Origin: Oscillibacter sp.
Lineage (GTDB): Bacteria; Bacillota; Clostridia; Oscillospirales; Oscillospiraceae
Assembly: GCA_017482345.1 (NCBI GenBank)
Contig: JAFUNB010000013.1
Span: 1-50,021 of the forward strand
Reading direction: 5' to 3'
DNA length: 50,021 nt
Shown here in pieces: positions 37,480 through 44,920 of this stretch (its first letter is position 1; each line of letters opens with the position of its first letter). Both the position numbers and the translations under genes were made by a program. Under the pieces are notes generated by a model. That model was not told where the DNA came from. It was given only the letters and a program-made list of their open reading frames with translations, and did no database searches.

Positions 37480-38715
37480 TCAGAATTCCCAGTTGGCGGG
37501 GCTGGAGTCGTAGCGCCCGTCAGAGGGGTAGGTGATGTAGGGGGTGTCATAGCTTGTCTCAGACTGCACAACGTAGGGGATATCACTGACCATAAACTGT
37601 CGGCCATAGTTGTCTGTTACCAGTGCGGCGATGTATAGCTTGTCCGCTGATGTCAGATTTTCCAGTGTAACGTCAGGGAGTAAATAGAAGCTCCGGTCCG
37701 CAGGGGCGTCGAAGTTTTCTGGTTTCTCGCAGGGGATTGCCCAGGAAACCAGCTTTTGGTTGCGGAAAAATCCAACCTGGACGTCTGTTGCCTGTGCGGC
37801 ATGGTCTCCAATTGGATTCTCCTTGCGAATCGTAATGTAGCGATTGTGCAGCTCCAGCCTTCCGTCCGGAACCTCCTCCAATATCAGATGGAAGCCATCG
37901 ACGTCCACTTCCGGCAATGTTTCGGAATACAGGTAGGAGTACGTGTCCAGCAGCTGGGTCTGACGGGTGCCGTCGGGATTGATGAATACCACGGAGAGGG
38001 AGATGGCGTCCGTCAGAGGAACGGTCAGCTCTCCGGTGAAGGTTTGGCCGGGGAAGAGCTCTGCTGGAAACTCGGCGGGGCCGTCGCCGCTGTCCGCCAG
38101 AAAGACAGCGCGCATGCCTTCGGCAAAGGTCTTGGGCACGGCCCGGGCGGTGAAGGTGGCGGTGCTGCGCGTTAAGTCCCGGGCGATCAGCTCCGTGCCG
38201 TATTCGGCGGTCAGGGCGTTCTGGGATTTTAAAATTTCCTCCACCTGGTCGGTGATGTTGTTGATCTGGGCATCCACCGTGTGGGTGACGCTGCTGACGG
38301 AGTTCTGCAGATTGCTGTACTGTATGTCCAGATCGTCCAGCCGGTTGAACAGGCGGACGACCGTAGCCAGAAGAACGATGACGAGGATGACCAGTGCCGT
38401 GCTGCTCCGTCGCCGGGGTTTGGGCTGGGCGGCCAGATATCGCGCCGTGATCTCCTCCACCATTTTCAGCTGGGTCTCCGTCAGTTCACCGGACGCCTCC
38501 GACGGCGGTACGGCGTCCTCCTCCACGCCCAGTAGCCAGCCAACGCTGACGCCGAACAGGCGGGAGAGGGTGATGAGCTTTTCGATCTCCGGCAGGGCAG
38601 TGTCAGACTCCCATTTATAGATGGACTGGCGGGAGACACCCAACTGCTCGCCCAAGGCCTCCTGCGATAGACCAAGTTCCTTTCGCTTCTGCGTGATGCG
38701 CTGACCAATGCCCAT
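37480..38715 (-). CDS. Membrane-anchored XRE-type regulator with extracytoplasmic domain
   Basis: 411 residues. Residues 5-63 are an XRE/Cro helix-turn-helix (LGLSQEALGEQLGVSRQSIY, KWESDTALPEIEKLITLSRL). After a linker, one membrane helix (about 106-123, TALVILVIVLLATVV), a short coiled coil (about 125-165) and a roughly 240-residue outer region rich in beta-type sequence (FPGQTFTGELTVPLTDAISLSVVF, ETLPEVDVDGFHLILEEVPDG). The outer domain is not a family I recognise. The design suggests a one-component sensor with DNA-binding domain inside and sensor outside. An extended -10 promoter and paired palindromes lie upstream. Confidence 0.85.
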   Translation of the reverse strand: MGIGQRITQKRKELGLSQEALGEQLGVSRQSIYKWESDTALPEIEKLITLSRLFGVSVGWLLGVEEDAVPPSEASGELTETQLKMVEEITARYLAAQPKPRRRSSTALVILVIVLLATVVRLFNRLDDLDIQYSNLQNSVSSVTHTVDAQINNITDQVEEILKSQNALTAEYGTELIARDLTRSTATFTARAVPKTFAEGMRAVFLADSGDGPAEFPAELFPGQTFTGELTVPLTDAISLSVVFINPDGTRQTQLLDTYSYLYSETLPEVDVDGFHLILEEVPDGRLELHNRYITIRKENPIGDHAAQATDVQVGFFRNQKLVSWAIPCEKPENFDAPADRSFYLLPDVTLENLTSADKLYIAALVTDNYGRQFMVSDIPYVVQSETSYDTPYITYPSDGRYDSSPANWEF

Positions 38716-38749
38716 GTCATACCTCCGTGCGGATTACTGATTTGCCTCC

Positions 38750-38755
38750 AGTATA
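38750..38755 (-). promoter_or_regulatory. Extended -10 promoter of the XRE-type gene
   Basis: Minus strand TGGTATACT (-10 TATACT at 38755-38750) with no good -35 box; two palindromes (38778-38791, 38803-38814) lie upstream. Confidence 0.45.
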
Positions 38756-38777
38756 CCAGAAGTGTACTCCGATTTTC

Positions 38778-38814
38778 CACCAACCGGTGGCTTTCTTTTT
38801 GTCAACCGACGGTT
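38778..38814. promoter_or_regulatory. Paired palindromes upstream of the XRE-type gene
   Basis: CCACC-N4-GGTGG (about 38778-38790) and AACCGACGGTT (38804-38814) share the half-site CAACCG, repeated 22 bp apart (two helical turns). Candidate operators for the XRE protein itself. Confidence 0.4.
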
Positions 38815-38824
38815 AGCAGGGAGT

Positions 38825-38854
38825 AAAAATGCCGGCACCAAAGTGCCGGCATTT
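38825..38854 (-). terminator. Terminator of the GNAT gene
   Basis: AAATGCCGGCAC / GTGCCGGCATTT with a four-base loop and T residues on the minus strand. Confidence 0.85.
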
Positions 38855-38860
38855 GATGTA

Positions 38861-39385
38861 TTACAGCTTCTTTTCGTACAGATTCAGGATGGAATGGGTA
38901 TAGCCCATGAAGAAGAAATCCGTGGAGCCTGCGTAGCGGTAGCCCATGGCAGGATACAGGTGGTTGGCGGGCTTGTTGCCCTCCCAGGTATCAAAGCGCA
39001 TAACGGTTTTGCCCTGCTGGCGGGCGGTCTCCTCGGCAAAGGTGACCATCTGACGGGCCAGACCCTGGCCTTTGCGGGCGGGATTGATGGTCAGGGTGTG
39101 GATGACGGCCACCTGGTCATCGGAGGCGGGAATGGACCAGTCGATCTTCACATACTCCGGCAGCTGGATGGCGTTGAGGTTCATGCTGCCCCAGACGGTG
39201 CCGTCCTCGTCAACACCCACATACAGGGTGCCGGCGTCCAGGATGCTCTGGGCGGTGGCGGCGGTGGGGTATTTGCCCTTCTGCCAGTTGGTGTAGTTGA
39301 TGCCGGTGGCGATCTCGTTGTCCAGAATGGCGTCGTACACGGCGACAACGCCGGGCAGGTCGGCGGCGGTAGCAAGACGAATCAT
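38861..39385 (-). CDS. GNAT family N-acetyltransferase
   Basis: 174 residues. The acetyl-CoA binding motif A reads HTLTINPARKGQGLARQMVTF (the R-K-G-Q-G-L-A pyrophosphate loop), followed by KTVMRFDTWEGNKPANHLYPAMGYRYAG, typical of motif B. It transfers acetyl from acetyl-CoA to an amine of unknown identity. ATG 39385 follows AAGGAGC. It is downstream of ftsH but separated from it by a strong terminator, and has its own terminator. Confidence 0.9.
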   Translation of the reverse strand: MIRLATAADLPGVVAVYDAILDNEIATGINYTNWQKGKYPTAATAQSILDAGTLYVGVDEDGTVWGSMNLNAIQLPEYVKIDWSIPASDDQVAVIHTLTINPARKGQGLARQMVTFAEETARQQGKTVMRFDTWEGNKPANHLYPAMGYRYAGSTDFFFMGYTHSILNLYEKKL

Positions 39386-39406
39386 ATTGGAAGCTCCTTT
39401 CTCTTC

Positions 39407-39439
39407 AAAAAACGGCGCACCGGGGAGGTGCGCCGTTTT
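39407..39439 (-). terminator. Terminator of ftsH
   Basis: AAAACGGCGCACC / GGTGCGCCGTTTT with a short loop and a minus-strand T-run. Confidence 0.9.
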
Positions 39440-39443
39440 CGGT

Positions 39444-41612
39444 TTACGCGTCGGTTTTGGGCTCTTCGGCGGGGGATTCCGGAGCGGATTCCTGAGACTC
39501 CGCGGGAGTTTCGGACTCGGCGGGAGTTTCCGGCGCCTCGATCTTCTGGGAGATCATGTGGACCTTCTTGGCGGGAGCCTCGATGTCCTTGGGGCGGGAG
39601 TCGGTGGAGGCGTAGGGGTTCTCCACCAGCTCGGGATCGCGGCCCTCGATGATGGCCACCATCTCGCCGCCGGTGATGGTCTCCTTCTCCAGCAGATAGG
39701 CGACCACCTTGTCCATGTCCTCCCGGTTGTCCTTCAGGATCTGCACTGCGTCGGCGTAGCACTTGTCCAGGATCTCCTTCACGGCCAGATCCATGCGGGC
39801 GGCGGTGTCCTGGGCACAGTCCATGCCGTAGCCGCCGTCCAGATACATGTTGCGGCGGGAGGCCAGCGCCATCATGCCGAACTCGTCGCTCATGCCGAAC
39901 ATGGCGACCATGTTGCGGGCCACGGAAGTGGCGTCCTGAATGTCCTGAGAGGCGCCGTTGGTCATGGTGTTCAGCACCACTTCCTCAGCGGCGCGGCCGC
40001 CCATGGAGACGGCGATCCGGGCCATCAGCTCGTCGCGGGTGCGCAGCTCCGTCTTGTCCTCCTCGGGCATCAGCAGGGTGTAGCCCAGGCTGCCCTGGGT
40101 GTGGGGGACAATGGTGATCTTCTGAACAGGCTCGCTGTTTTTCTGCTTGTAAGCCACCATGGCGTGACCGACTTCGTGGTACGCCACCAGCTTCTTCTCA
40201 AACTCGGTGAGGACGCTGCCCTTTTTCTCCGTGCCGGCGATGACCAGCTCGAAGGCGGCCAGCAGATCCTCCTGGGTGACCAGCTTGCGGCCCTTGCGGA
40301 CGGCGCGGAGGGCGGCCTCGTTCACCAGGTTGGCAAGATCCGCGCCCACGCAGCCGGCGGTGGCCAGAGCCACCTTCTTCAGGTTCACGTCCTCCGCCAG
40401 CTTAATGTTGCGGGTGTGGACCTGCAGCGTGGCCAGTCTGCCTGCCAGGTTGGGGCGGTCAATGATGATGCGGCGGTCAAAGCGGCCGGGGCGCAGCAGC
40501 GCCTGGTCCAACACCTCGGGGCGGTTGGTGGCGGCCAGCAGGATGACGCCCTTGGTGGGGTCGAAGCCGTCCATCTCAGCCAGCAGCTGGTTCAGGGTCT
40601 GTTCCCGCTCGTCGTTGCCGCCCATGCGGTTGTCACGGGATTTGCCGATGGTGTCGATCTCGTCGATGAACACGATGCAGGGGGCCACCTTGCTGGCTTC
40701 CTTGAACAGGTCGCGGACACGGCTGGCGCCAACGCCCACGAACATCTCCACAAAGTCGGAGCCGGAGATGGAGAAGAAGGGAACGCCGGCCTCACCGGCC
40801 ACAGCCTTGGCCAGCAGGGTCTTGCCGGTGCCCGGAGGGCCAACCAGCAGGGCGCCCTTGGGCAGCTTTGCGCCGATCTCCGTATATTTGCCCGGGTTGT
40901 GGAGGAAATCTATGATCTCCGTCAGGGATTCCTTGGCCTCGTCCTGACCGGCCACGTCGCGGAAGGTGACGCCGGTGGACTTTTCCATATAGACCTTGGC
41001 GTTGGCCTTGCCCACGCCGCCGATGCCGCCCATACCGCCCATGCCGCGCTTGTTCATGATGCGCATAGCGATGGAGAAGGTGGCCATGATGATGACGAAG
41101 GGCAGGACCAGCTCAATGAAGCCGGCCAGAAGGGGATTCATCCGGGCCTGGTAGGGCTGGTTATACTCCACATCGTACTGATCCAGCAGCTCCACCACGC
41201 TGTCGTTGGAGCGGATCTGAACGGTGAACAGACTCAGGTGCGCGGTCTGCAGCTGGCCGGCGGGATCGGTGAAGGTAAAGCCGGACTCGTCCTTGGTGTA
41301 CTCTGCGTCCTTGGTGTATTCCACGCCGAATTCGTCGGTGTAAACATAGCCGTCGGCGGGGGTGATGATGAGGATGTCCTCCGTGTTGCTGAACTCCACA
41401 TACTCCACCTGGCCATGGGTCACCATGTCCACGAATTCACTGTGCTCGATGGTGACGGAGGAGGCCTGATTTCCGGCGCTGTTGAAATAGTTGATGCCGG
41501 CGTTGATGACCACGGTCAGCAGCAGCGCCCAGGAGACCAGGGACACAACGCCCTTCCAGTTGCTGCCGCCCTTTCCGTTGTTCTGTCGGTTTTTGTTGTC
41601 GTTTTGACTCAT
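39444..41612 (-). CDS. ftsH: ATP-dependent zinc metalloprotease FtsH
   Basis: 722 residues. An N-terminal membrane helix (about 22-42), an outer domain, a second helix (about 160-185), an AAA ATPase (Walker [15 protein letters not shown] at about 258; Walker [13 protein letters not shown]; second region of homology [19 protein letters not shown]) and an M41 protease domain with [10 protein letters not shown] (zinc site HExxH, about 478). It degrades misfolded membrane proteins and some regulators. The C-terminal 75 residues are an extra acidic Pro/Glu/Ser-rich tail ([20 protein letters not shown]) not found in Bacillus FtsH. Here it is not next to tilS-hpt, its common Firmicutes location. Confidence 0.96.
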   Translation of the reverse strand: MSQNDNKNRQNNGKGGSNWKGVVSLVSWALLLTVVINAGINYFNSAGNQASSVTIEHSEFVDMVTHGQVEYVEFSNTEDILIITPADGYVYTDEFGVEYTKDAEYTKDESGFTFTDPAGQLQTAHLSLFTVQIRSNDSVVELLDQYDVEYNQPYQARMNPLLAGFIELVLPFVIIMATFSIAMRIMNKRGMGGMGGIGGVGKANAKVYMEKSTGVTFRDVAGQDEAKESLTEIIDFLHNPGKYTEIGAKLPKGALLVGPPGTGKTLLAKAVAGEAGVPFFSISGSDFVEMFVGVGASRVRDLFKEASKVAPCIVFIDEIDTIGKSRDNRMGGNDEREQTLNQLLAEMDGFDPTKGVILLAATNRPEVLDQALLRPGRFDRRIIIDRPNLAGRLATLQVHTRNIKLAEDVNLKKVALATAGCVGADLANLVNEAALRAVRKGRKLVTQEDLLAAFELVIAGTEKKGSVLTEFEKKLVAYHEVGHAMVAYKQKNSEPVQKITIVPHTQGSLGYTLLMPEEDKTELRTRDELMARIAVSMGGRAAEEVVLNTMTNGASQDIQDATSVARNMVAMFGMSDEFGMMALASRRNMYLDGGYGMDCAQDTAARMDLAVKEILDKCYADAVQILKDNREDMDKVVAYLLEKETITGGEMVAIIEGRDPELVENPYASTDSRPKDIEAPAKKVHMISQKIEAPETPAESETPAESQESAPESPAEEPKTDA

Positions 41613-41658
41613 CTATCGAAACTCCTTTCGGGAAAACGGGTAATCAAAATTATAACGA

Positions 41659-41687
41659 AGTATACCACACCGGGGGCAAAGTCACAA
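41659..41687 (-). promoter_or_regulatory. Promoter for ftsH
   Basis: Minus strand TTGTGA (41687-41682), 17-bp spacer, TATACT (41664-41659). Confidence 0.6.
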
Positions 41688-41800
41688 GGATAAGGGAGGC
41701 TTTTTTAATGAAGAAACTGTAAATTTAGCTTTATTGTGCCCCGCTTCTATGATATACTACCGACGAATGTCGAAATCATTACACTTTAAGGGAGATACCT

Positions 41801-42568
41801 ATGGACGAACAGAGAAAAAACAATCTGACCGCCGAGGCGGATGGCGTCATTGAGGGCCGCAACGCGGTCATCGAGGCCCTGCGGGCCGGCGTCAACATCG
41901 ATAAGATCTACATCATGAAGGGCGAGACGGACAAGACCCTGGGCCACATCGCCTCCAAGGCCCGCGCCGCCGGTATCGTGGTGGTGGACGCCGACCGTCG
42001 GAAGCTGGACGGCATGAGCCGTACCCACGCCCACCAGGGCGTCATCGCACTGGCTGCCATGCGCGAGTATGTCAGTGTGGAGAGCATGCTGGAGGCCGCT
42101 GCCGCCAAGGGCGAAAATCCCCTGCTGGTGGTTTGCGACGAGATCTCCGACCCCCACAATCTGGGCGCCATCATCCGTACGGCCTGCTGCGCCGGCGCCC
42201 ATGGCGTCATCATTCCCAAGCGCCGCAGCGCCGGCCTGACCGCCGTGGTGGCCAAGACCTCCGCCGGCGCCGTGGCCCATATGCCTGTGGCCCGCGTGCC
42301 CAACATCGCCGCGCTGCTGAAGGATCTGAAGAAGCAGGGTGTGTGGGTGTTCGGCACTGCCGCCAGCGGAACTACCTCCCTGTACGAGGCCGATCTGAAG
42401 GGGGCAGCTGCCATCGTCATCGGCAGTGAGGGCGACGGTATGACCCGTCTGGTGGAGGAGAACTGCGACTTCCTGGTCAGCATTCCCATGAAGAGCAGTC
42501 TGGATTCTCTGAACGCCTCCGCCGCAGCAGCCATTCTGCTGTACGAGGCTGTGCGTCAGAGACTGTAA
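41801..42568 (+). CDS. rlmB: 23S rRNA (guanosine-2'-O-) methyltransferase RlmB (TrmH/SpoU family)
   Basis: 255 residues. N-terminal substrate-binding domain (IEGRNAVIEALRAGVNIDKIYI, MSRTHAHQGVIALAA) and SPOUT methyltransferase domain with knot motifs LVVCDEISDPHNLGAIIRTACC, AAAIVIGSEGDGMTRLVEENC and VSIPMKSSLDSLNASAAAAILLYE. It methylates the 2'-O of G2251 in 23S rRNA (E. coli numbering). No good terminator separates it from the next gene, 24 bp downstream, so both are probably co-transcribed. Confidence 0.93.
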   Translation: MDEQRKNNLTAEADGVIEGRNAVIEALRAGVNIDKIYIMKGETDKTLGHIASKARAAGIVVVDADRRKLDGMSRTHAHQGVIALAAMREYVSVESMLEAAAAKGENPLLVVCDEISDPHNLGAIIRTACCAGAHGVIIPKRRSAGLTAVVAKTSAGAVAHMPVARVPNIAALLKDLKKQGVWVFGTAASGTTSLYEADLKGAAAIVIGSEGDGMTRLVEENCDFLVSIPMKSSLDSLNASAAAAILLYEAVRQRL

Positions 42569-42592
42569 TCCATTACACAGGAGAGAACCGGC

Positions 42593-44650
42593 ATGGCATC
42601 CAAAGATACCCATACAACTGAATACGAGCCGCTGGACGGCGTGGGTACCGGAGACGAGTTCTCTCTGGAGGATATTCTGGCGGAATTCGGCGGAGGCCGC
42701 AAGCAGGCCATCCTGCGGGACGTGGAGACTGAGGTCACCCCCGGCCCGGAGCCGGTATTCCAGCCGGAGGCGCCGGAAGAAAAACCGGCGGTCCTGCCCG
42801 AACCCGAGGAGAAGCCTGCGGAGGAATCTCTGCCGCCGTCTCCCCGCCCTGTCACGCTGGAAGAAGTGGTGGGGAGCACGGTCAGCGCCGTCATGGAGGA
42901 ACAGCAGCAGGAGCCGCTGGTCAAGCCCCGAAGAGGTTTGTTCTCCCGGAAAAAGCTGGAGGATACGGAACAGCTGTATTCCACGCCGGAGGAGGAAGAG
43001 GAACCGGAGGAGGAAGACCTTCTGGACGAGGAGGAAGAACTCCTCTCCGACGCGGCGGAGCTTTGGCGGGAACGCTATCAGAACCGCCGGGGGTTGGTGC
43101 CCGCGGCCTTTGCCATGGCCCTGACGCCCATCGTGGTACAGGCTGCCGAGCGCTACGGTGTCATCGTCCCCTGGTGGTCGGATTCTCTGCAGAATCAGGC
43201 GCTGGCGCTGCTGGCCTGCCTGGTGCTGACGGCCCTTTTGTGCTGGCAGGTGTTTGCGGAGGCTGTGCGCACCCTGATGAAAAAACGCTGCACCGGCGAG
43301 GTGCTGGCCGCTGCGGCCGCCCTGCTGTCCGCACTGGACTGCGGCGCGGTGTTCCTGCTGAAAAACCGCACGCCGGTGGCGCCCTATGCGGCAGTCGCCT
43401 GTGCGGCTCTGGCTTTTGCGTCCTTTGGCCTGACCCGGAAGAGCCGGGCTATGTACGATACTTTCCACGCTGCCGCAGTGGACGACGAGCCGCCGTATCT
43501 GGTGACGGAGACGGAGCTGGGCGCCTGCAAGCAGCGGGGCTCTGTGCCCGGCTTCTACGCCGCCGCCAGCCGTGACGATGTGACGGTGTTCTGGCAGACG
43601 GCGCTGCTGCCGGTGGTGTTTGTGGCGTCCTTTGTGTTCGCCGGACTGTCCTCTCTGGGACAGGGCCGGGGCCACGATTTCCTGCTGAACTGGTCTGTGA
43701 TCCTCTCCGCCGGCGCTACTTTCGTGCTGCCCCTGTGCTGGAGCCTGCCCTATTCCGTGCTGGCCCGCAATCTGCAGAAGACGGGCTGCGCCGTGGCCGG
43801 CTGGCTGGGCGCGGAAAAGATCAGCCGCCGCAAGACCATGATCGTCACCGACACCGACCTGTTCCCGCCCGGCACCATGCAGCTCAACGGCGTGAAGGTG
43901 TTCGGCGAGGAACTGCCTAAGGCGGCGTCCTACGCCGCGTCCGTGTCCAGAGCCGCGGGAAGCGGACTGGAGCGGCTGTTTGACGGTTTGGTCCGCAGCG
44001 AAGGTGGACACTACCGCAACGTGGATGAGTTCAGCTTCTACGAGGAGGGCGGTTATTCCGCCACCATCCGGGGCGAATCCGTCCTGCTGGGAACGGCGTC
44101 CTTCATGCGGAAGATGGACATCCGCCTGCCCTCCGGCATCAATCTGAAAACCGGTATTTTCCTGGCGGTGGACCGGGAGCTGGTGGCGGTGTTTGCCGTG
44201 AAATACCAGCCCTCGGAAAACGTGGACTACGCCCTGCGGGTCATGAAGCGCATTGGCGTGACGCCCATTCTGGCCGCCCGGGATCCCAACATCACCCCCG
44301 CGCTGCTGAAGCGGAAGTTCCATAAGGGAATCAAGGTGGAATACCCGCCCATCAGCAACCGCGTGGCGCTCAGCGAGATCGAGAAGGACCGGGGCGTGCC
44401 CCGTGCGCTGCTGTTCCGTGAGGGTCTGCTGCCCTACGCGGAGGCGGTGGTGGGCAGCCAGCGGATGGTGCGCGCCGTGCGCCGCTGTCTGATGCTGTCG
44501 CTGTTCAGCAGCGTGTGCGGAACCCTGCTGGCGTTTTACATGATGTTTCTTAGCGCCTATACGCTGCTGACGCCGCTGACTCTGTTGGTATTTCTGAGCC
44601 TGTGGCTGCTGCCGGTGTGGCTGTATACGGACTGGACCGGACGCTATTGA
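42593..44650 (+). CDS. P-type-ATPase-like membrane protein lacking catalytic motifs
   Basis: 685 residues. An acidic, Pro/Glu-rich N-terminal region (1-165), four hydrophobic segments (about 168-192, 203-220, 236-256 and 262-280), two more (about 334-352 and 366-390), a soluble domain (about 400-620) and a final hairpin (633-675). The order matches heavy-metal P-type ATPases: LSAGATFVLPLCWSLPYSVL sits where the CPC helix would be, then the segment ending VTDTDLFPPGTM, where DKTGT is expected; GGYSATIRGESVLLGTASFM corresponds to the nucleotide-binding G-x-G region; ILAARDPNITP replaces TGD. The phosphorylated Asp motif, TGES actuator motif and GDGxND hinge are all missing. It is probably a pseudo-ATPase; function unknown. 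Confidence 0.7.
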   Translation: MASKDTHTTEYEPLDGVGTGDEFSLEDILAEFGGGRKQAILRDVETEVTPGPEPVFQPEAPEEKPAVLPEPEEKPAEESLPPSPRPVTLEEVVGSTVSAVMEEQQQEPLVKPRRGLFSRKKLEDTEQLYSTPEEEEEPEEEDLLDEEEELLSDAAELWRERYQNRRGLVPAAFAMALTPIVVQAAERYGVIVPWWSDSLQNQALALLACLVLTALLCWQVFAEAVRTLMKKRCTGEVLAAAAALLSALDCGAVFLLKNRTPVAPYAAVACAALAFASFGLTRKSRAMYDTFHAAAVDDEPPYLVTETELGACKQRGSVPGFYAAASRDDVTVFWQTALLPVVFVASFVFAGLSSLGQGRGHDFLLNWSVILSAGATFVLPLCWSLPYSVLARNLQKTGCAVAGWLGAEKISRRKTMIVTDTDLFPPGTMQLNGVKVFGEELPKAASYAASVSRAAGSGLERLFDGLVRSEGGHYRNVDEFSFYEEGGYSATIRGESVLLGTASFMRKMDIRLPSGINLKTGIFLAVDRELVAVFAVKYQPSENVDYALRVMKRIGVTPILAARDPNITPALLKRKFHKGIKVEYPPISNRVALSEIEKDRGVPRALLFREGLLPYAEAVVGSQRMVRAVRRCLMLSLFSSVCGTLLAFYMMFLSAYTLLTPLTLLVFLSLWLLPVWLYTDWTGRY

Positions 44651-44679
44651 GCGAAAAACCAACAAAAATGTATTTCGGA

Positions 44680-44714
44680 CAGGTGCTGACCGGCTGGCCA
44701 GCACCTGTTTTTTT
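44680..44714 (+). terminator. Terminator after the pseudo-P-type ATPase gene
   Basis: CAGGTGCTG / CAGCACCTG flanking a GC-rich loop, followed by seven T. Confidence 0.88.
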
Positions 44715-44786
44715 GGCTTGTTTGATAAAAATATGACACCGTTTTTCTCCCTCCTGCCCAAAATAGTGAACCTGCCAAAATTTTTA

Positions 44787-44815
44787 TTGTATTAACTTGG
44801 TAAACGTTGTATAAT
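44787..44815 (+). promoter_or_regulatory. Promoter for the EF-G2-like gene
   Basis: TTGTAT (44787-44792), 17-bp spacer, TATAAT (44810-44815); leader about 100 nt. Confidence 0.7.
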
Positions 44816-44920
44816 TTCTACGTTAGGCAATTTGACGACTGTCAGTTGAACCTGAATATCCGGCCTGGCGGCATCCCCCGGGCCGATGAACCGCACAAAC
44901 TTTAAGGAGTGGAAAAAACA

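Noticed and set aside
39297-41693. 798-codon plus-strand frame opposite ftsH
   Set aside because: Antisense shadow of a well-defined FtsH; no plausible start or motifs.
41786-44761. 991-codon open frame on the minus strand opposite rlmB and the pseudo-ATPase
   Set aside because: Composition is rich in His, Gln, Arg and Gly with no domain, and it mirrors the GC-rich third positions of the real plus-strand genes. It is a shadow.
44816-44920. Riboswitch or leader RNA before the EF-G2-like gene
   Set aside because: A small dyad (TGAC-N4-GTCA) and a GC-rich patch are present, but I could not draw a convincing conserved structure.
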